Positions 37,161 to 49,675 of a stretch of DNA of 64,000 nt are shown here, piece after piece. The number at the start of each line of letters is the position of its first letter. The first letter of the stretch is position 1. Position numbers and translations under genes: made by a program. The notes under the pieces were generated by a model. That model was not told the DNA's origin, searched no databases, and saw only the letters and a program-made list of their open reading frames with translations. The stretch is taken from contig NC_089226.1 in assembly GCF_963924675.1 (NCBI RefSeq), positions 42,549,124 through 42,613,123 of the forward strand, read 5' to 3'. The DNA comes from Phocoena phocoena (Eukaryota; Chordata; Mammalia; Artiodactyla; Phocoenidae).

Positions 37161-38029
37161 TTGAGAAGTATGCCTCATTAATATTTCTCTTCTTTTCTTG
37201 TACTGGTCCCTTAATTTATGGGTGATTGGAGGGAGAAAGAGACAAAAGCATCTTTACAGAGACAATTAAAATGAAATCTGTGAGTTGTAGCCTCTTAGTT
37301 ACTAAAGCTGAATTATCAAAGACCTGGAAAACTAGGCAATGAGAGCAAATATGTAGAAACTTTTCTAGTTCTTCCAGGAGGCTACAGACCCACATTCTGA
37401 GAGATACAGACCACTCTACACATGGTCCTGCTCGATTTCCTAATTCATTTCATTTATTAACCTAATCTTTATAATTGCAGTCTTATCAGTCACATCTTTA
37501 CTTCTATGATTTAGGACTCAATTTAAGAGAGGATAGCTACCTTTGTCTCCCTTCTGAGTATGGAAGAAACCCCCTGCCACAGAAGTAGACATCTCATGCT
37601 TGATGGAATACTGTGAAGTCCGCTACTTTATTCTTGTAATTAAAGCATCTCATCTGAGTACCACCTAGACCCAGCTCTGCTTAGCATTAAAGATTGGGAG
37701 GGACTAAGCATGTTCGACATAGTCTGGGTGCAGTGTTCTCAATTAGCCCAGGTGTAAGCCATCTTTGAGTGCTGATGATGTGTCATTATATACATAGCTT
37801 TTTAAGTTCTTAGAAAGGAAGTCACAGTACCCTGCAGAAATCTATTGCTGTAGCTATACTGTTTCATTTTGCCTAAAAACTCCCACTTGCTTCTACCACA
37901 GTAAGCACATGTAACAGCTTTTTATATATTATAAATCTGCATGAAATATAATTTTTGCCTTTTTCTCTATGACAAGTTTGATAGCATTATTCAAAATTCA
38001 CTTTATTTATCAAGCTAACTATTGGTATG

Positions 38030-38200
38030 TAACATAGAGAAAAAACTCACAAGTCGTGAATACAGTTGCATACATTTTCACAAAATGAACATATTCATGG
38101 TACCAGAAGCTAGATGAAGAAACAACTTTAACAGCATCCTACAAGCTCCCGTCTAGTGACTATCTCTCCCAAGGGTAACCATATCCAACACAACAGATAC
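38030..38200 (-). mobile_element. Old L1M 3' UTR fragment
   Basis: Shares the block order 'agatgaagaaac', 'tcccgtctagtgactatctc', 'caagggtaaccatatcc' with the better preserved copy starting near 57340. The minus orientation is inferred from that copy. Confidence 0.42.
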
Positions 38201-38439
38201 ATTTTTTCAAGTTTTAAAAAGTTAAACAATTACAGAAAACAAAATTCTTTTTTACTTATAGACACTTTCTAAACAAAAACTCCATCTCAAGATCTACATA
38301 TAATAAGTGAAATGTAATCTCTATTTATCTATAGTTATTACTATTAGCTTTTCAAGACCAAGCATATCCTTTAAAATATAAAGGTTTTAAAATAATAACT
38401 TTTTATACTTAAAATTCTCAATGTAGATTTGCATAATTT

Positions 38440-38990
38440 TGGGAGAGAAGTTAATTGGACAGCATATATCAATTTTGTCAATATGATATTTCATTACTCA
38501 GAAATTCTAATTTGAAGAATATAACATATAGAAATAAAAATCTATTAGCATAGAGCTATATGTTTTAAATTGCAGAATTGTTTAAAATAGGAGATAAGAG
38601 CGACCAAACCTAAAAAGGATTGTGCGTGGTAGGGACTTCGCAATATGTGGTTCCACTATTAACTGAATACTTTCCAGCCTATAGAATGAAATTAAGCAAT
38701 TTCATTGCTTGGAGAGAAATTGCAATTTCACTGCATTGTTTGGAGGGAAATCTATATGCCTACTGATAAATGAAAAAAAACCAAAAAGCTAATTGCAGAA
38801 TGATATGCTATAGGGATTCTAGCTTTGTCTGAAAATCACAAGCAAATTGATAACAACAGTTTCATCACAACATTATGGACACTGATTTTGGAAAGTAGAA
38901 TTGCAGATTTCTACCTCTTTACACAATTTTCTATTTTTACAATTTTTATAGCATTCATTATGTTTATAATAAATATTGAAGATTAAAATT
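38440..38990 (+). mobile_element. Old L1M ORF2 C-terminal/3' fragment
   Basis: Very diverged L1-like order: 'ttctaatttgaagaatataa', 'aaattgcagaattgtttaaa', 'tgctatagggattctagctt', then 'ctatttttacaatttttata'. Between 38687 and 38755 a local duplication of gcaatttcattgctt-type sequence is visible. Confidence 0.42.
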
Positions 38991-39049
38991 AAAAGTTGTA
39001 TGCTGTAGGAAGCATGTTCCAAGAAATTAATTCACCTACCTTGAAAATT

Positions 39050-39995
39050 TAAACTTGCATGTACATGTAAATGCTTCTAGAAATTTTAGCTATAATCACC
39101 AAAAACTGGAAACAACCAAGATGTTCTTCAGTAAGAGAACTGATAAACAAGCTATGGTATATCCATATGAGCTATGGTATATCCTGAATGAGCTATCAAG
39201 CCATGAAAAGACACGAATGAAAGTAAGAAAGTACTGGGGAAAAAACAACAACAATGATGGAGGTATGTCAAAGGGACACAGGAGCCAACTGAAAGAGCTC
39301 TGAACAATTTACACAGAAGAATAAAAAAGGTAATAATGTATTATAACTCAAAGTATAAAATAAATATCAATGAAGCTACCCTCACATGAATAAATTATTT
39401 AATAAATAAAGAAATGAGGGAGAAGAGACAAATCTCCCATGCAAAAGGTTCCAAATAATTTTTTTTTGTTATTCTGACTTCATGGAGGTGGAACATCATT
39501 TCTCACACCCCAAGTGTGACCTGGCCCACAGTGACTTCCACAGAGTATAATATGGACAGCAGTTAAAGAAAGAATAACTTGATATTGGAGAAATCTGACA
39601 AACGCTACCTCAACCAGGTGATCTAAGTCAATACCAAGAATAACTCATGTTGATATTATCTACACTTGATTTAATGTGATGAAAAAGGTACTTTACCTCT
39701 TTGATCTTCCTCCCCAAACCCATAACCTCATTCTATTATGAGAAAAAAATCAGACACATTCTGATTGATGGGTATCTTATAAAATACCTCACCAGTACAC
39801 CTGAAAACTAGCAAGGTCACCAAAAACAAGGGAATGAGCCTGAGGAAACCAAATAACCAAATGTATTATGAAATCCTGGATGGAATTTGGAAAGAGAAAG
39901 AGGATATCAGGTTAGAATTAAGAAAATCTGAATAAGGTGTGCATTTTAGTTAATAATAATGTATCAATATTAGCTCAGCAAGTATAGCAAATGTA
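39050..39995 (+). mobile_element. Old L1M 3' end
   Basis: ORF2 end and 3' UTR: 'caccaaaaactggaaacaac' (39098), a 20-bp period duplication with gctatggtatatcc at 39151-39164 and 39171-39184, 'gagctatcaagccatgaaaa' (39189), 'actttacctctttgatcttc' (39691), 'taataatgtatcaatattag' (39953). Non-coding remnant. Confidence 0.66.
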
Positions 39996-40189
39996 AAAAT
40001 AGTACACATTTTGACATATTTTTGTTATAAGACCATTTTTCCCCAATAAAAGTTTTCAATAAGAAATGTAATGTGCAATATATCTTCAAATGGATTCTAC
40101 CCAGTGACATTAAAAGAGGCTTAAAAAAATGGAGAGTCACATATTTATGCATAAGAAGACACGTAATTGAGACAGCATGCTTTCCTTAT

Positions 40190-41410
40190 CATTTTAAAAA
40201 ATATGATTCCATTAACAATACAAACAAAAATATATATTTTGAAACAAAATAGTTCTATAATTAAGCAAGTATATGCAAGGTGATTATATAAAAAATAAAG
40301 AGTTATAAGAGACTGAACTTTCTAGAAATTTCAATAGATTATAAAAACATAATAATTAAAACAGTGTGTTACTGGCACATGGACTAACAGATCCAAAAAA
40401 CAGTATAGAAGATGTAGCACTGCAGTTTTAGCACATTATTTTAGTTTAAATTTGTAAAGAACTTCTCCGTATCACTACAGAAAAATGAATTGTCCAATTC
40501 AAAAATGAGAGGGGCTTCCCTGGTGGCGCAGTGGTTGAGAGTCCGCCTGCCGATGCAGGGGACACGGGATCGTGCCCCGGTCCGGGAAGATCCCACATGG
40601 CGCAGAGCGGCTGGGCCTGTGAGCCATGGCCGCTGAGCCTGCATGCTCCGCAACGGGAGAGGCCACAACAGTGAGAGGCCCACGTACTGAAAAAAAAAAA
40701 AAAGAAAGAAAATGATGCATACAAATAATTCACAAAAATGGAAATACAAATGGATTTCTTAAACATGTGAAAAATGTTCAACCTTAAAGATAGTAAGAGC
40801 ATTGCAAATTAAATCATGTAGGTTGAAAAGTTTGCTAACAAACTTCATTGGTGGGGGAAAGGGAAACAGTCACACTTATGTTTCTTGTTGAAGTGTAGAT
40901 TAACATGACTTTTATGCGAGGTGCTTCATTAAATCTATCAAAATTTAAGATGCACATGTACTTCCATTCACCAAATCTTAGTCTAGTAACATTTAACAGG
41001 TATACTTGCTCATGTCTGAACTGATATATGAAGAAGAATAAACATCGGTGCATGTTTTTAATTGCAAAGATTATACCAGTGTAATTTTACATCCATAATT
41101 CTGCTCAGTGCAATACCATGCAGCTGTTACAAGGGTCTATCTATATACTGGTCTCCAAAACATATTGTTTAGTAAAACAATGTAAGATACATAATAATGT
41201 GCATAGTATTCTATACTGTGGGAAAAACAAATGCCACTGTAGGGTTATATAGCGTATCTTTGGATTGATGCATATAAAAAAAGATAACAACGTTGTAATG
41301 GGGAGGAGGATATGAAGAAGGATTTGAAAGACTTGGTGGGAAGTACATTCACTTAGTTTTGAGTTTTGTGTCATGTGCATATACTACTTATACATGAATA
41401 AGTAAATAAA
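40190..41410 (+). mobile_element. Old L1M fragment, split by a SINE
   Basis: L1 ORF2-like 'cagtgtgttactggcacatg' (40362) precedes the SINE at 40512-40703. After it, 'aaatgttcaaccttaaagat' and 'gcaattaaatcatgtagg'-like sequence, then 'cagtgcaataccatgcagct' (41107) and 3' UTR-like 'catgtgcatatactacttat' continue the element. Confidence 0.58.
40512..40703 (+). mobile_element. CHR-type SINE with internal deletion
   Basis: Starts gggcttccctggtggcgcag and ends in an A run. Near 40640 it reads gagcctgcatgctccgcaac, so about 20 bases present in the other copies (the cgtccggagcctgtg stretch) are missing. Only a weak 7-bp duplication, aaaatga, flanks it (40502-40508 and 40709-40715). Confidence 0.92.
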
Positions 41411-43390
41411 CAATGAAGAAAAAGATAAGGTAAACATTTCCTCCTAGTCTGTATTTGCATAATTTTGACTGTCAGTATAAGTGAGAAATAAAATGGTAAG
41501 TTTCATATTATCTGTTTTTACTTAGGCAACAACCTCAAACAACCTTACATTTCTGAGTAAAGAAGAGTTAAAATCTAAAAGCAAAAGGCCAAATCTTGGT
41601 CAGGAAGACTGGGCTTATCATCGTGAAAACAAATATTAAACGTAAGGTGAATATGCCTTCAATCCCAAAGCCAAGTAACTCCTGTAAAACGTGCATGTAC
41701 CTGTAGGCACTTGTTTCTACATTTACTATACCAGTATGAGCTACTTCCTCAGACCTCTTTTGGTCTAATCAACTTCTTAGAGACCCTTATAGACTGTTAG
41801 AGCTGGAAGAATCTTCAGCTTTTTAATGGATACAACCTTTATAATTCTGCAAAATAAAAATGATACTGCAGGGAGGTTGAGTCATGAGGTGAGGTAATAG
41901 TGGAGCTAGGTTTACTGACTCCCAGTTCACGGCTACATTTGCCTTATACATCCTGGTTTAACGGGCTGTCCTTGGGTTTAGATGGTCTACCTAGACAAGA
42001 ATACCTCAACAGGAAGTTGAAGTAGTCAATGCACACATCCAAAAGCCCTGAAGACTCAGGACATAGATGTGGATCCAAAGCCTCTACTTTCCCACTGTTT
42101 TTAATCTTGTGAGATTTACCTGGTTAGGGTATCTGATCATAGGAGTTTTGAGGAGCACTGCTAAGGTAGACAGAATTCTATCTACCAACTGAGAGCAGTG
42201 TTATGTTGCAATCTTGCTGCTACATCCATGTAACATTCCCTTTGGTTGAGCTTCCTGGATGCTTCCGGGGGTTGGAATGGCTTTTAGAATGATTTTTATG
42301 TCCTTTAGGAATTTGACTGTAAAGTAGTTAAGAAGAAAGACAATTAGCATTAATAGGTACTTATCATGTGCCATGTTTTATGTTTCATGCTGAAGGTTCA
42401 GGAATTAAAAAGATACTATACCTTTCCTTAAGAAGTCCAGTGGTTAACTAGGGAGAAAGTTAAGTAAATAAATTGCTAGAAAACAATATCATATTACTAT
42501 AGAAACGCATCTTCATCACTTACTGTGAAGACTGAATGGAGGCTCTGATTGCCTGGGGACAGGAGGGGTGAATCTAGAAATAGACTCAGTGAAGGCATTA
42601 TAGAATAAATGATGACGTGACTAAACAAATGTTCCAGACTAACAAGGAGCAGAGAATAGCATGCACAATGGCAGGGGCATTAAGAAAGCAATATCTGTTT
42701 TAAATGTCTTTTTTGAGGTTTAAATTTGTTCACTATCAATATTTATTTTATGCTTACTTTGCATGTATTCTATTTCTTAGAAATATGACACATCTCAAAG
42801 TCCCAGAATAATTCAAAGTACAATTGTATGTCATTCCATAAACAAAATTTGAGTAGTGGTCTAGGGTGTTGTGAGAAAAATGCTTTAGCTTTTCTTTGCT
42901 TTATGTAAATCCATTGTTATGGATACTTACAAAAATTAGGTGAAAACACTTTATAAAGAATAAAGAGCTAAATCCATACATGTGATTATGATGAAAGGAT
43001 GATGATGGTGATCGTGAGGATGACGGTGGTGATGAAAAGCAAAGAAATCTGCTTTGGTTCATGGCAGAAGAGAATTCTCTTATACATGATAAATTTATTG
43101 GTAAGTAAAGACTGGTTCCCCATAAGCTAAAATCCTGAACAGAGCTGCTGTCAAGAGAAAATGAATTGATACTGTCTTGACATATCCCTATGAACTGAAA
43201 AACAGATAGATGCTTTCCCCTGGTATCTGAGAGCTTGGAGAAGAGAGACTGTGTCACTAATAACTCTATTTCTTCCACCAAAAACTTCAATAAAAATTAT
43301 ATATTTTGAGGTTCTGCATATGTCCTTAGTTGTGAGTGGAGTCTGGCCTTTTTGAAATAATAGGAGTAAGGAGACACAAAAGCCAATGAG
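41411..43390. other. No gene seen; unassigned with minor repeats
   Basis: About 41790-41960 resembles a MIR- or L3-like remnant (ggagctaggtttactgactc). An imperfect GAT/GGT trinucleotide stretch lies at about 42990-43035. About 42345-42480 resembles the recurrent ancient repeat also seen near 7260. The 129-codon minus frame at 42901-43290 is serine-rich because of the GAT tract and is not called a gene. Confidence 0.45.
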
Positions 43391-43391
43391 A

Positions 43392-43506
43392 TTTTGTGTG
43401 CATTTCTGTGTAAGTGCATGTGCATGTGTATACTCACACATTACACATGCATACATACACACATAGATGTATGCAAATATATCCACATCTATCACACACA
43501 CACAGA
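43392..43506. repeat. Degenerate alternating CA/TG-rich tract
   Basis: Imperfect purine-pyrimidine alternation (gtgcatgtgcatgtgtatac, then acacacacagaca). Confidence 0.8.
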
Positions 43507-43800
43507 CATATCTAATCTGTTATCTGCAAGTGTCTCTCATACATGCTTCCATTCTGTGAATTTATTTTTCTTTCCAAATGACACAGGCATATAAATTTGA
43601 GCCAAGATGTTTTAACATCATTCTGGAAATTGATGCCCTTACATTCCTGACCCAGAATTCATAAAGAAAACATCAGTAATGACTAATATCTAACGCAGTG
43701 TATGAGGCTTCTAAATGCATGAGTTCATGATAATTAAACCTTCCATTTTGGATGCTTTGACAAAGAACCTGAATTGGAAATACTTTTCCTCACTTGTTTT

Positions 43801-44014
43801 TTTTTTTTTTTTTTTTTTTTTTGCGGTACGCGGGCCTCTCACTGCTGTGGCCTCTCCGGCCGCGGAGCACAGGCTCCGGACGCGCAGGCCCAGCGTCCAT
43901 GGCTCACAAGCCCAGCCGCTCCGTGGCATGTGGGATCCTCCCGGACCGGGGCACGAACCCGCGTCCCCTGCATCGGCAGGCGGACTCCCAACTACCGTGC
44001 CACCAGGGAAGCCC
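43801..44014 (-). mobile_element. CHR-type SINE, short form
   Basis: Minus-strand SINE with a T run of about 26 bases and a perfect 14-bp duplication, tcctcacttgtttt, at 43787-43800 and 44015-44028. It is a young copy and still CpG-rich. Confidence 0.96.
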
Positions 44015-44028
44015 TCCTCACTTGTTTT

Positions 44029-44508
44029 AATAAAATTATTTCAATGAATGATAGTTAAATAGTTTGGGATAACATAAAATATTTTCCTCCAAAATTTAAA
44101 CAGATAGCAAGCTACACGACAATATTTTATTTGCTTTCTATTAATTTTCCCTACATTAACTACACAGAGATAAAGTATATTAAAGAGGATAGATGGAGTA
44201 GTGAACTAGCTGGAAATAAATATACATCCAAGAAATATTTTGGGTCATTGAACCTAAATATCAAAAGTAACTAGGAAAATAAGACAATAATCTTAGACCT
44301 CAGATTTAGCTTTCATTGCACAGAGAGGCATATAGATGAAGGAATTTGAGTTGCAAAGAAAATGAACTCAATAAAATTTGCTCAAATATGGATGAGGGCA
44401 AGGTTTGATTATTATATAATATGATGAACAATATCATTGACATTAATAACAAGGAATGGAGTATATAGCTGGGCCTCATGGGACTGGATCTAGATTGTTA
44501 GGAGTTAA
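44029..44508. other. No gene seen; AT-rich
   Basis: No coding region or recognisable repeat. Confidence 0.5.
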
Positions 44509-44539
<31 letters not shown>

Positions 44540-44540
44540 G

Positions 44541-44592
<52 letters not shown>
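44509..44592. repeat. Compound (TC)n-(AC)n microsatellite
   Basis: tctctctctctctctctctg-type tract with two TCTG interruptions, then about 19 AC units. Confidence 0.98.
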
Positions 44593-44595
<3 letters not shown>

Positions 44596-44648
44596 AATGC
44601 ACCATGGTCTCCCTTCCTTTTATAACATAATAAGAAATAACTTCCCTT

Positions 44649-44735
44649 TTCCCTCCCTCCCTCCCTCCCTCTCTCCCTCCCTCCCTTCTTCCCTTCCATC
44701 CTTCCTTCCTTCCTTCCATTCTTCCTTCTCTATCA
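44649..44735. repeat. (CCCT)n/(CCTT)n homopyrimidine tract
   Basis: Pyrimidine-rich run of about 85 bases with very few purines. It produces long charged (GREGGREG) frames on the minus strand that are not genes. Confidence 0.96.
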
Positions 44736-45802
44736 GCTTGTCTGATGCATTCTATCCAGTGGGAACTGGCTGTTCTACTTACTCTTTGTGTTATTTTCCC
44801 CATAACTATAGCCTGAAGGTGCCTATGATTTGTCTTGACACAAACTCTGCAAAGTCTGGCCTCAACACTACATAGATTTTTATCTATAGTACAACATACT
44901 ACCGTGTGATTAATCTCTCTGTCTTCTGGTTCATTTTCCCAAGAAGACTCCACTATGCCAATGGGCTGTCTACCCTTGCTTAAATTTAGGTATTACCAAT
45001 TGCGTTCAGTGGAGATGTGTGCTCATTTGCATCGCTCCTTTCTGGAGTGATGTGGGACAAGCAAGTTGACTCTCATACTCTGGTATATTACAGACAGCTA
45101 ATCCAAATAATTTAGGCATCTACTGTCCACCTTATTTACTAGTCATCCTCTGTAATTTGACTTTCCAAATTAAGTTTAATCAATTAATTGACAAATAGTT
45201 TTTGAGCACATTTGATGGATCATCAGTACCTTAAACTCTGGAGAGATTACAAAACAATCATAAGATATATTACTAGTTTTAAAGGAGTTTAGAAAATAGT
45301 TGGGGAAGAAATCAACAATGCATTTGAGATAACCAGTAAATAAATTACTCATTTCTGCAGTATAGATATAAAGTATGATAGTTAAATGATAGCAGAATTA
45401 TGGGTGAGTATAGTCTGAGATTTCACAGACTGGAGAGGAATTAATATGTGCCTAAAATAATGGGTAGGACTTCTAGAGTTTAGGAGAAAGGACATTCAAT
45501 ATAATATTAAGTCACACGTGATATCATCCTTTCTAAAGAGAACATTTAGTTCAAGATGGAGGAGACTAGTGAATAGAGGAAAATAAGTTTGGGGTCAAGA
45601 TTATTGAGGACCTTGAGAATTTAACAGAGGAGACTATTCTATAGTAAGGAAGTAGTAGAATAAAAATGGAAAACAAGTAAATATAGGAGAATGATAGCCT
45701 GCAGGTAGGTAAGACCATCTGGAAGTTTAAGTTAAAAGTTAAAGAATTTATTTTAAGGTGATGGTTGCATCTATGGAAAAAACATGAGCATATGGGATGT
45801 GA
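44736..45802. other. No gene seen; old repeat traces
   Basis: About 45185-45345 and 45540-45720 resemble ancient interspersed repeats found elsewhere in the window (the latter like 32760-33250). No coding region. Confidence 0.45.
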
Positions 45803-45819
45803 TGAAATGAGTAATTCTT

Positions 45820-46165
45820 TTTTTTTTTTTTTTAACTCTCTTGCCCTTTTTTTTTTTTTTAAATAAGATGTTGGGGGTAGGAGTTTATTAATTTATTTAC
45901 TTTTGCTGTGTTGGGTCTTCGTTTCTGTGCGAGGGCTTTCTCTAGTTGTGGCAAGTGGGGGCCACTCTTCATCGTGGTGGGCGGGACTCTCACTATCGCG
46001 GCCTCTCTTGCTGTGGAGCACAGGCTCCAGTCGCGCAGGCTCAGTAGTTGTGGCTCACGGGCCTAGTTGCTCTGCGGTATGTGGGATTCTCCCAGACCAG
46101 AGCTCGAACCCGTGTCCCCTGCATTAGCAGGCAGATTCTCAACCACTGTGCCACCAGGGAAGCCC
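45820..46165 (-). mobile_element. Long-form CHR SINE (346 bp)
   Basis: It has the same tRNA-like head as the short copies (complement at 46165). It also keeps about 120 bp of 3' body that they lack (around 45885-45985, gtgttgggtcttcgtttctg). It is flanked by a perfect 17-bp duplication, tgaaatgagtaattctt, at 45803-45819 and 46166-46182. The tail is a double T run separated by aactctcttgccc. Confidence 0.93.
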
Positions 46166-46194
46166 TGAAATGAGTAATTCTTGAGAGCAGATGT

Positions 46195-46300
46195 ATTCAA
46201 GTTCAGGCGCTGGCTCTGTTCTGATCTGGAAATGTGTCCTGGAGCAAGCCATATGTTTTCTCAGGGACTTAGCTCATCTACATGATGTCTTGTTGGAGGA
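46195..46300 (+). repeat. MIR SINE, partial
   Basis: 'ggcgctggctctgttctgat' followed by 'gtcctggagcaagccatatg' and 'cttagctcatctacatgat' follows the MIR 5' half. Confidence 0.55.
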
Positions 46301-47429
46301 GATCATTAAGAGACCATGACCACTGGTTGACCTGCAACTAGACTTGTGTGATCAGAGGCTCCTCATTCCTTGGAATATACTTTTCGCCCACCATTCCCAC
46401 AGTGGAGCCATTTTCAAGGACGCAGCCTTGAAATAGCAATGTGATGTTGAGACCATCTGGATGGTATATGTGACTGATTGTTCATATTAAGACCTATATA
46501 TAAACTTTTAAAATTCTGGTGCGTGGATGTGGAGATCCACTCATCTTGAGGCTGTCCAAGACAAGCCATATCTATAATTCCCTTGCTTATTAAACCTGCC
46601 ACCTGCCAATCTGGAGTGATCTGCCTCTTTCTTCGGTCTCTCCTTGACCCCCACGTACAGGACCAGTTTCAGATTTCATCCAGGAAGCTCCTGAGGTTTC
46701 AAACCAATATGTCTGTATTATAATGTTTTCTCAGTTTCCTTCTATCTTGAGCCTGAAAAAGTCAGTGATACATGTTGGAGAAAGTTATTATTATTGGGCT
46801 TTGTGACAGAAAGAATAAAAGGATAAAAGAGAGAGAAAAATCAGGAATCACATCAGTGTTTCTAGTCTAGTTTTATGAATTTAGAAATCCAAATTTTTCA
46901 TATAAAAATCGGTTGTGTTGAGGTCAGTGTAATGCTAAAATTTTTAAGCCTAGAGCTGAGATAAATGCTTAGTTTGTTTAAGAAAGGTTATTGCTTATCA
47001 CAATTTTCATATGTAGGTGAATTATATGTATCTTTGCAGTAAAGCTGGAGTGAAAATTTTTACTTTTTGTCGTGGGCTAGAAAAAGTGGTTATATGTGAT
47101 TTTTGATAAAGTAGTTCTGTTATGCTTTGGAAATTAGTTGTGGATTTCAGCAAACCTGATTCCCTGCTGTGTGAAATGAGAAACCCAGAGAAGAAGAAAG
47201 ATCTGTCAGGAGAGTAAGTGAGCTCAATGCTTTGATTAACAGGCGGCCAGGTGTTAAATTTAATTGCCTCTAGAAAAAAAGGAAATTTTGCTTTTCAGCA
47301 TTAGTCTCATAATTCCTAACGATGGTGGACTTTTACATGAGGAAAAAAGGGAATGGTGTAAATGGCAAAACTTAAATTTTAAGGAAATGTGTTCATGGCA
47401 GAGATTTAAATTTACACTTTGTTAATAGA
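46301..47429. other. No gene seen; unassigned
   Basis: No coding region. A weak splice-like pair (tttcag near 47142 and gagagtaagt near 47210) bounds a short closed segment and is not called an exon. Confidence 0.45.
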
Positions 47430-49643
47430 TTTTTAGTATAAAATATATAGAACATACAACATAGAGAGTAAAAGGCATACTTCTATATTCAATTTTCTCA
47501 AATACTGATATTCACCATATTTACTTCATATTCACTTGTTAAGAAGTCAAATAACTACAGATCAAAGTGATACCCCTAAGATATCTTCTTTTGTACAATT
47601 CCTTATTTTCTCACAGAAATTTAATATCTTAAATTTATTTTCTTCACCATGAAAAGGAAGAGACAAAGCTTATGGACACATATATTTTCTACATGTTTAT
47701 ATATTCATAAAAATATACTATATGATAGTCAATATTGCATATTCATATCTATTTTTAAATGAATGTTTGCAAAATTTATAAAACTGTGTCTAAGTTTTTC
47801 ATTTTAAAAATCTTTATGAGAATTACCTGTACAGAAACATATTAGCTCTATTTTACTCCATTTTGTGAATATGTCACCATTTATTTATTCTCTTTTTAAT
47901 GAACATTTAAATTATTTCCATTTTTAACTTATTAACTACATGAACATTCTTGTTTATATCTCCAAAGAAATGTGTGCTGTTTTCTCTATAAATCCACAGG
48001 TATAGCAGTTGGTCTAAGGATACATGCTCTTCCATTTTACCTTTCACTGATCAACTGCTTTCAAAAGAAATTATATTAATATAAATTATAAAATCCCACC
48101 AGTAATGTATATGATATCTGACTCGTTCATATCCTCACTATTAATTGAAAAGTTCAGACTTCTCAAGTTGTCAACATGCTGAATATTGAAAAATATTTAA
48201 CCTTGTCCAATTTGCATTTCCTGGATAATGGTAGAATTAAAATATTTTTATAGGTTTACTGGTTATTCTGATTTCCTCTTCTACAAATTGCCTTTTTGTA
48301 GTTCTTGTCAATTTTCCACTGCATTGTCTATCCTTTTCATTAAGATTTGTAAAGTATTTTAAAATAAATTATTAGTACTTGTCCTTTATTAATAATTTTC
48401 CTTTATCATTTGACTTTTAAAATTTTTAGCGTTTCCTTCCATTCACAGAACTTTTAATGTACTCACATTTATTGATATTTTTTCTTTACATAGCCTGCTA
48501 TTTATGAATTCTTTAAGAAATATTTTCCCATCTTAAGGCCATAAAAATGTTATATTTTACTTGGTAAATTTTAGATATTAACATTTAAATATTAAAATAA
48601 ACATTTAAACCCATATGAAATACTTTATTTTAAATGTATTGTTATTTTTTCAACAAGGATAACTGACATTATTGAGTAATCTGCAATTTTCTACCGACTT
48701 TTAATGCTACTACAATCCTAAATCAAATTTATATACAGGTATTGCTGCTTTTCTAAGCTCATTATTATAAAATGATATTTAGTAAGGTTAATCCTATTAC
48801 ATGGTTCTTCTTCCAAATTATACTTTATTTTCTTTCCACTTTCTGTATGAATTTATGATTTGGACCATACCAAAAAGTAGAAAAAACTATTTAAGTATTT
48901 ATTATATTTGTATTAATTTTATAGGTTACAGTGGAGCCATTTACATCTTTATGACATCAAATACTCTTGTCTATGAACAGAGCATGTATCTCCATTTATC
49001 CACATTGTTTTATTTTATGTTCTTGAATAAAATATTCATATCTTTTGAGAGATTTGTTCATAGGTCTCTCTCATAGTGATGATACTTATTAAATAGGAAT
49101 TATTATTGTTATTGCATTGGCTATTTTTGACTAATAAGAATGTTATCATTATTTGAAGATTGAACTTTTACCAGAAAGACTGGTGAATGCTCCAAATTTA
49201 CTAAGAATTATTTTACATTTTTTTGTAGAAATTATATTTATTTAAATGGGGATAATGTTTTCTCTTTATTTACAATTATTATACATTTCATTTCTCTTTA
49301 TTTGTCTTATGACTCTGGCTAGAACTTATAGTAACATTTTATGATTTTATTAGATTACTTGGAGTTTTCCACATAGATATTTATATCATGTGCAGACAGG
49401 GACTATTTTACTTCTCCCTTTCTGCTCTGTATGTCTTTTATTTCCTTTTCTTGCCTTATAATGCTAGCTAGTACTTCCATTACTGTTTTGAATAGCAGTG
49501 GTGATAGTAGATATCTTTGCCTTGTTCCTGTTGTCAGGAGGTGAGAATTCAGTCTTTCATAAATATGTATGATGTTAACGTGAGTATTTTTGAAGATACT
49601 TTTTATCTATTGTAAGTTATTTCCCTTATATGCCTAGTTTTCT

Positions 49644-49675
<32 letters not shown>

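Noticed and set aside
42901..43290. 129-codon minus frame, serine-rich
   Set aside because: The serine run comes from a GAT/GGT trinucleotide tract. No domain, and no start or splice context.
44498..44953. 151-codon minus frame rich in Glu, Arg and Gly
   Set aside because: It reads across the TC/AC and CCCT/CCTT microsatellites; composition explains the openness.
47142..47212. Possible small exon between tttcag and gagagtaagt
   Set aside because: Its reading frames are weak and the splice motifs are common by chance; there is no other support.
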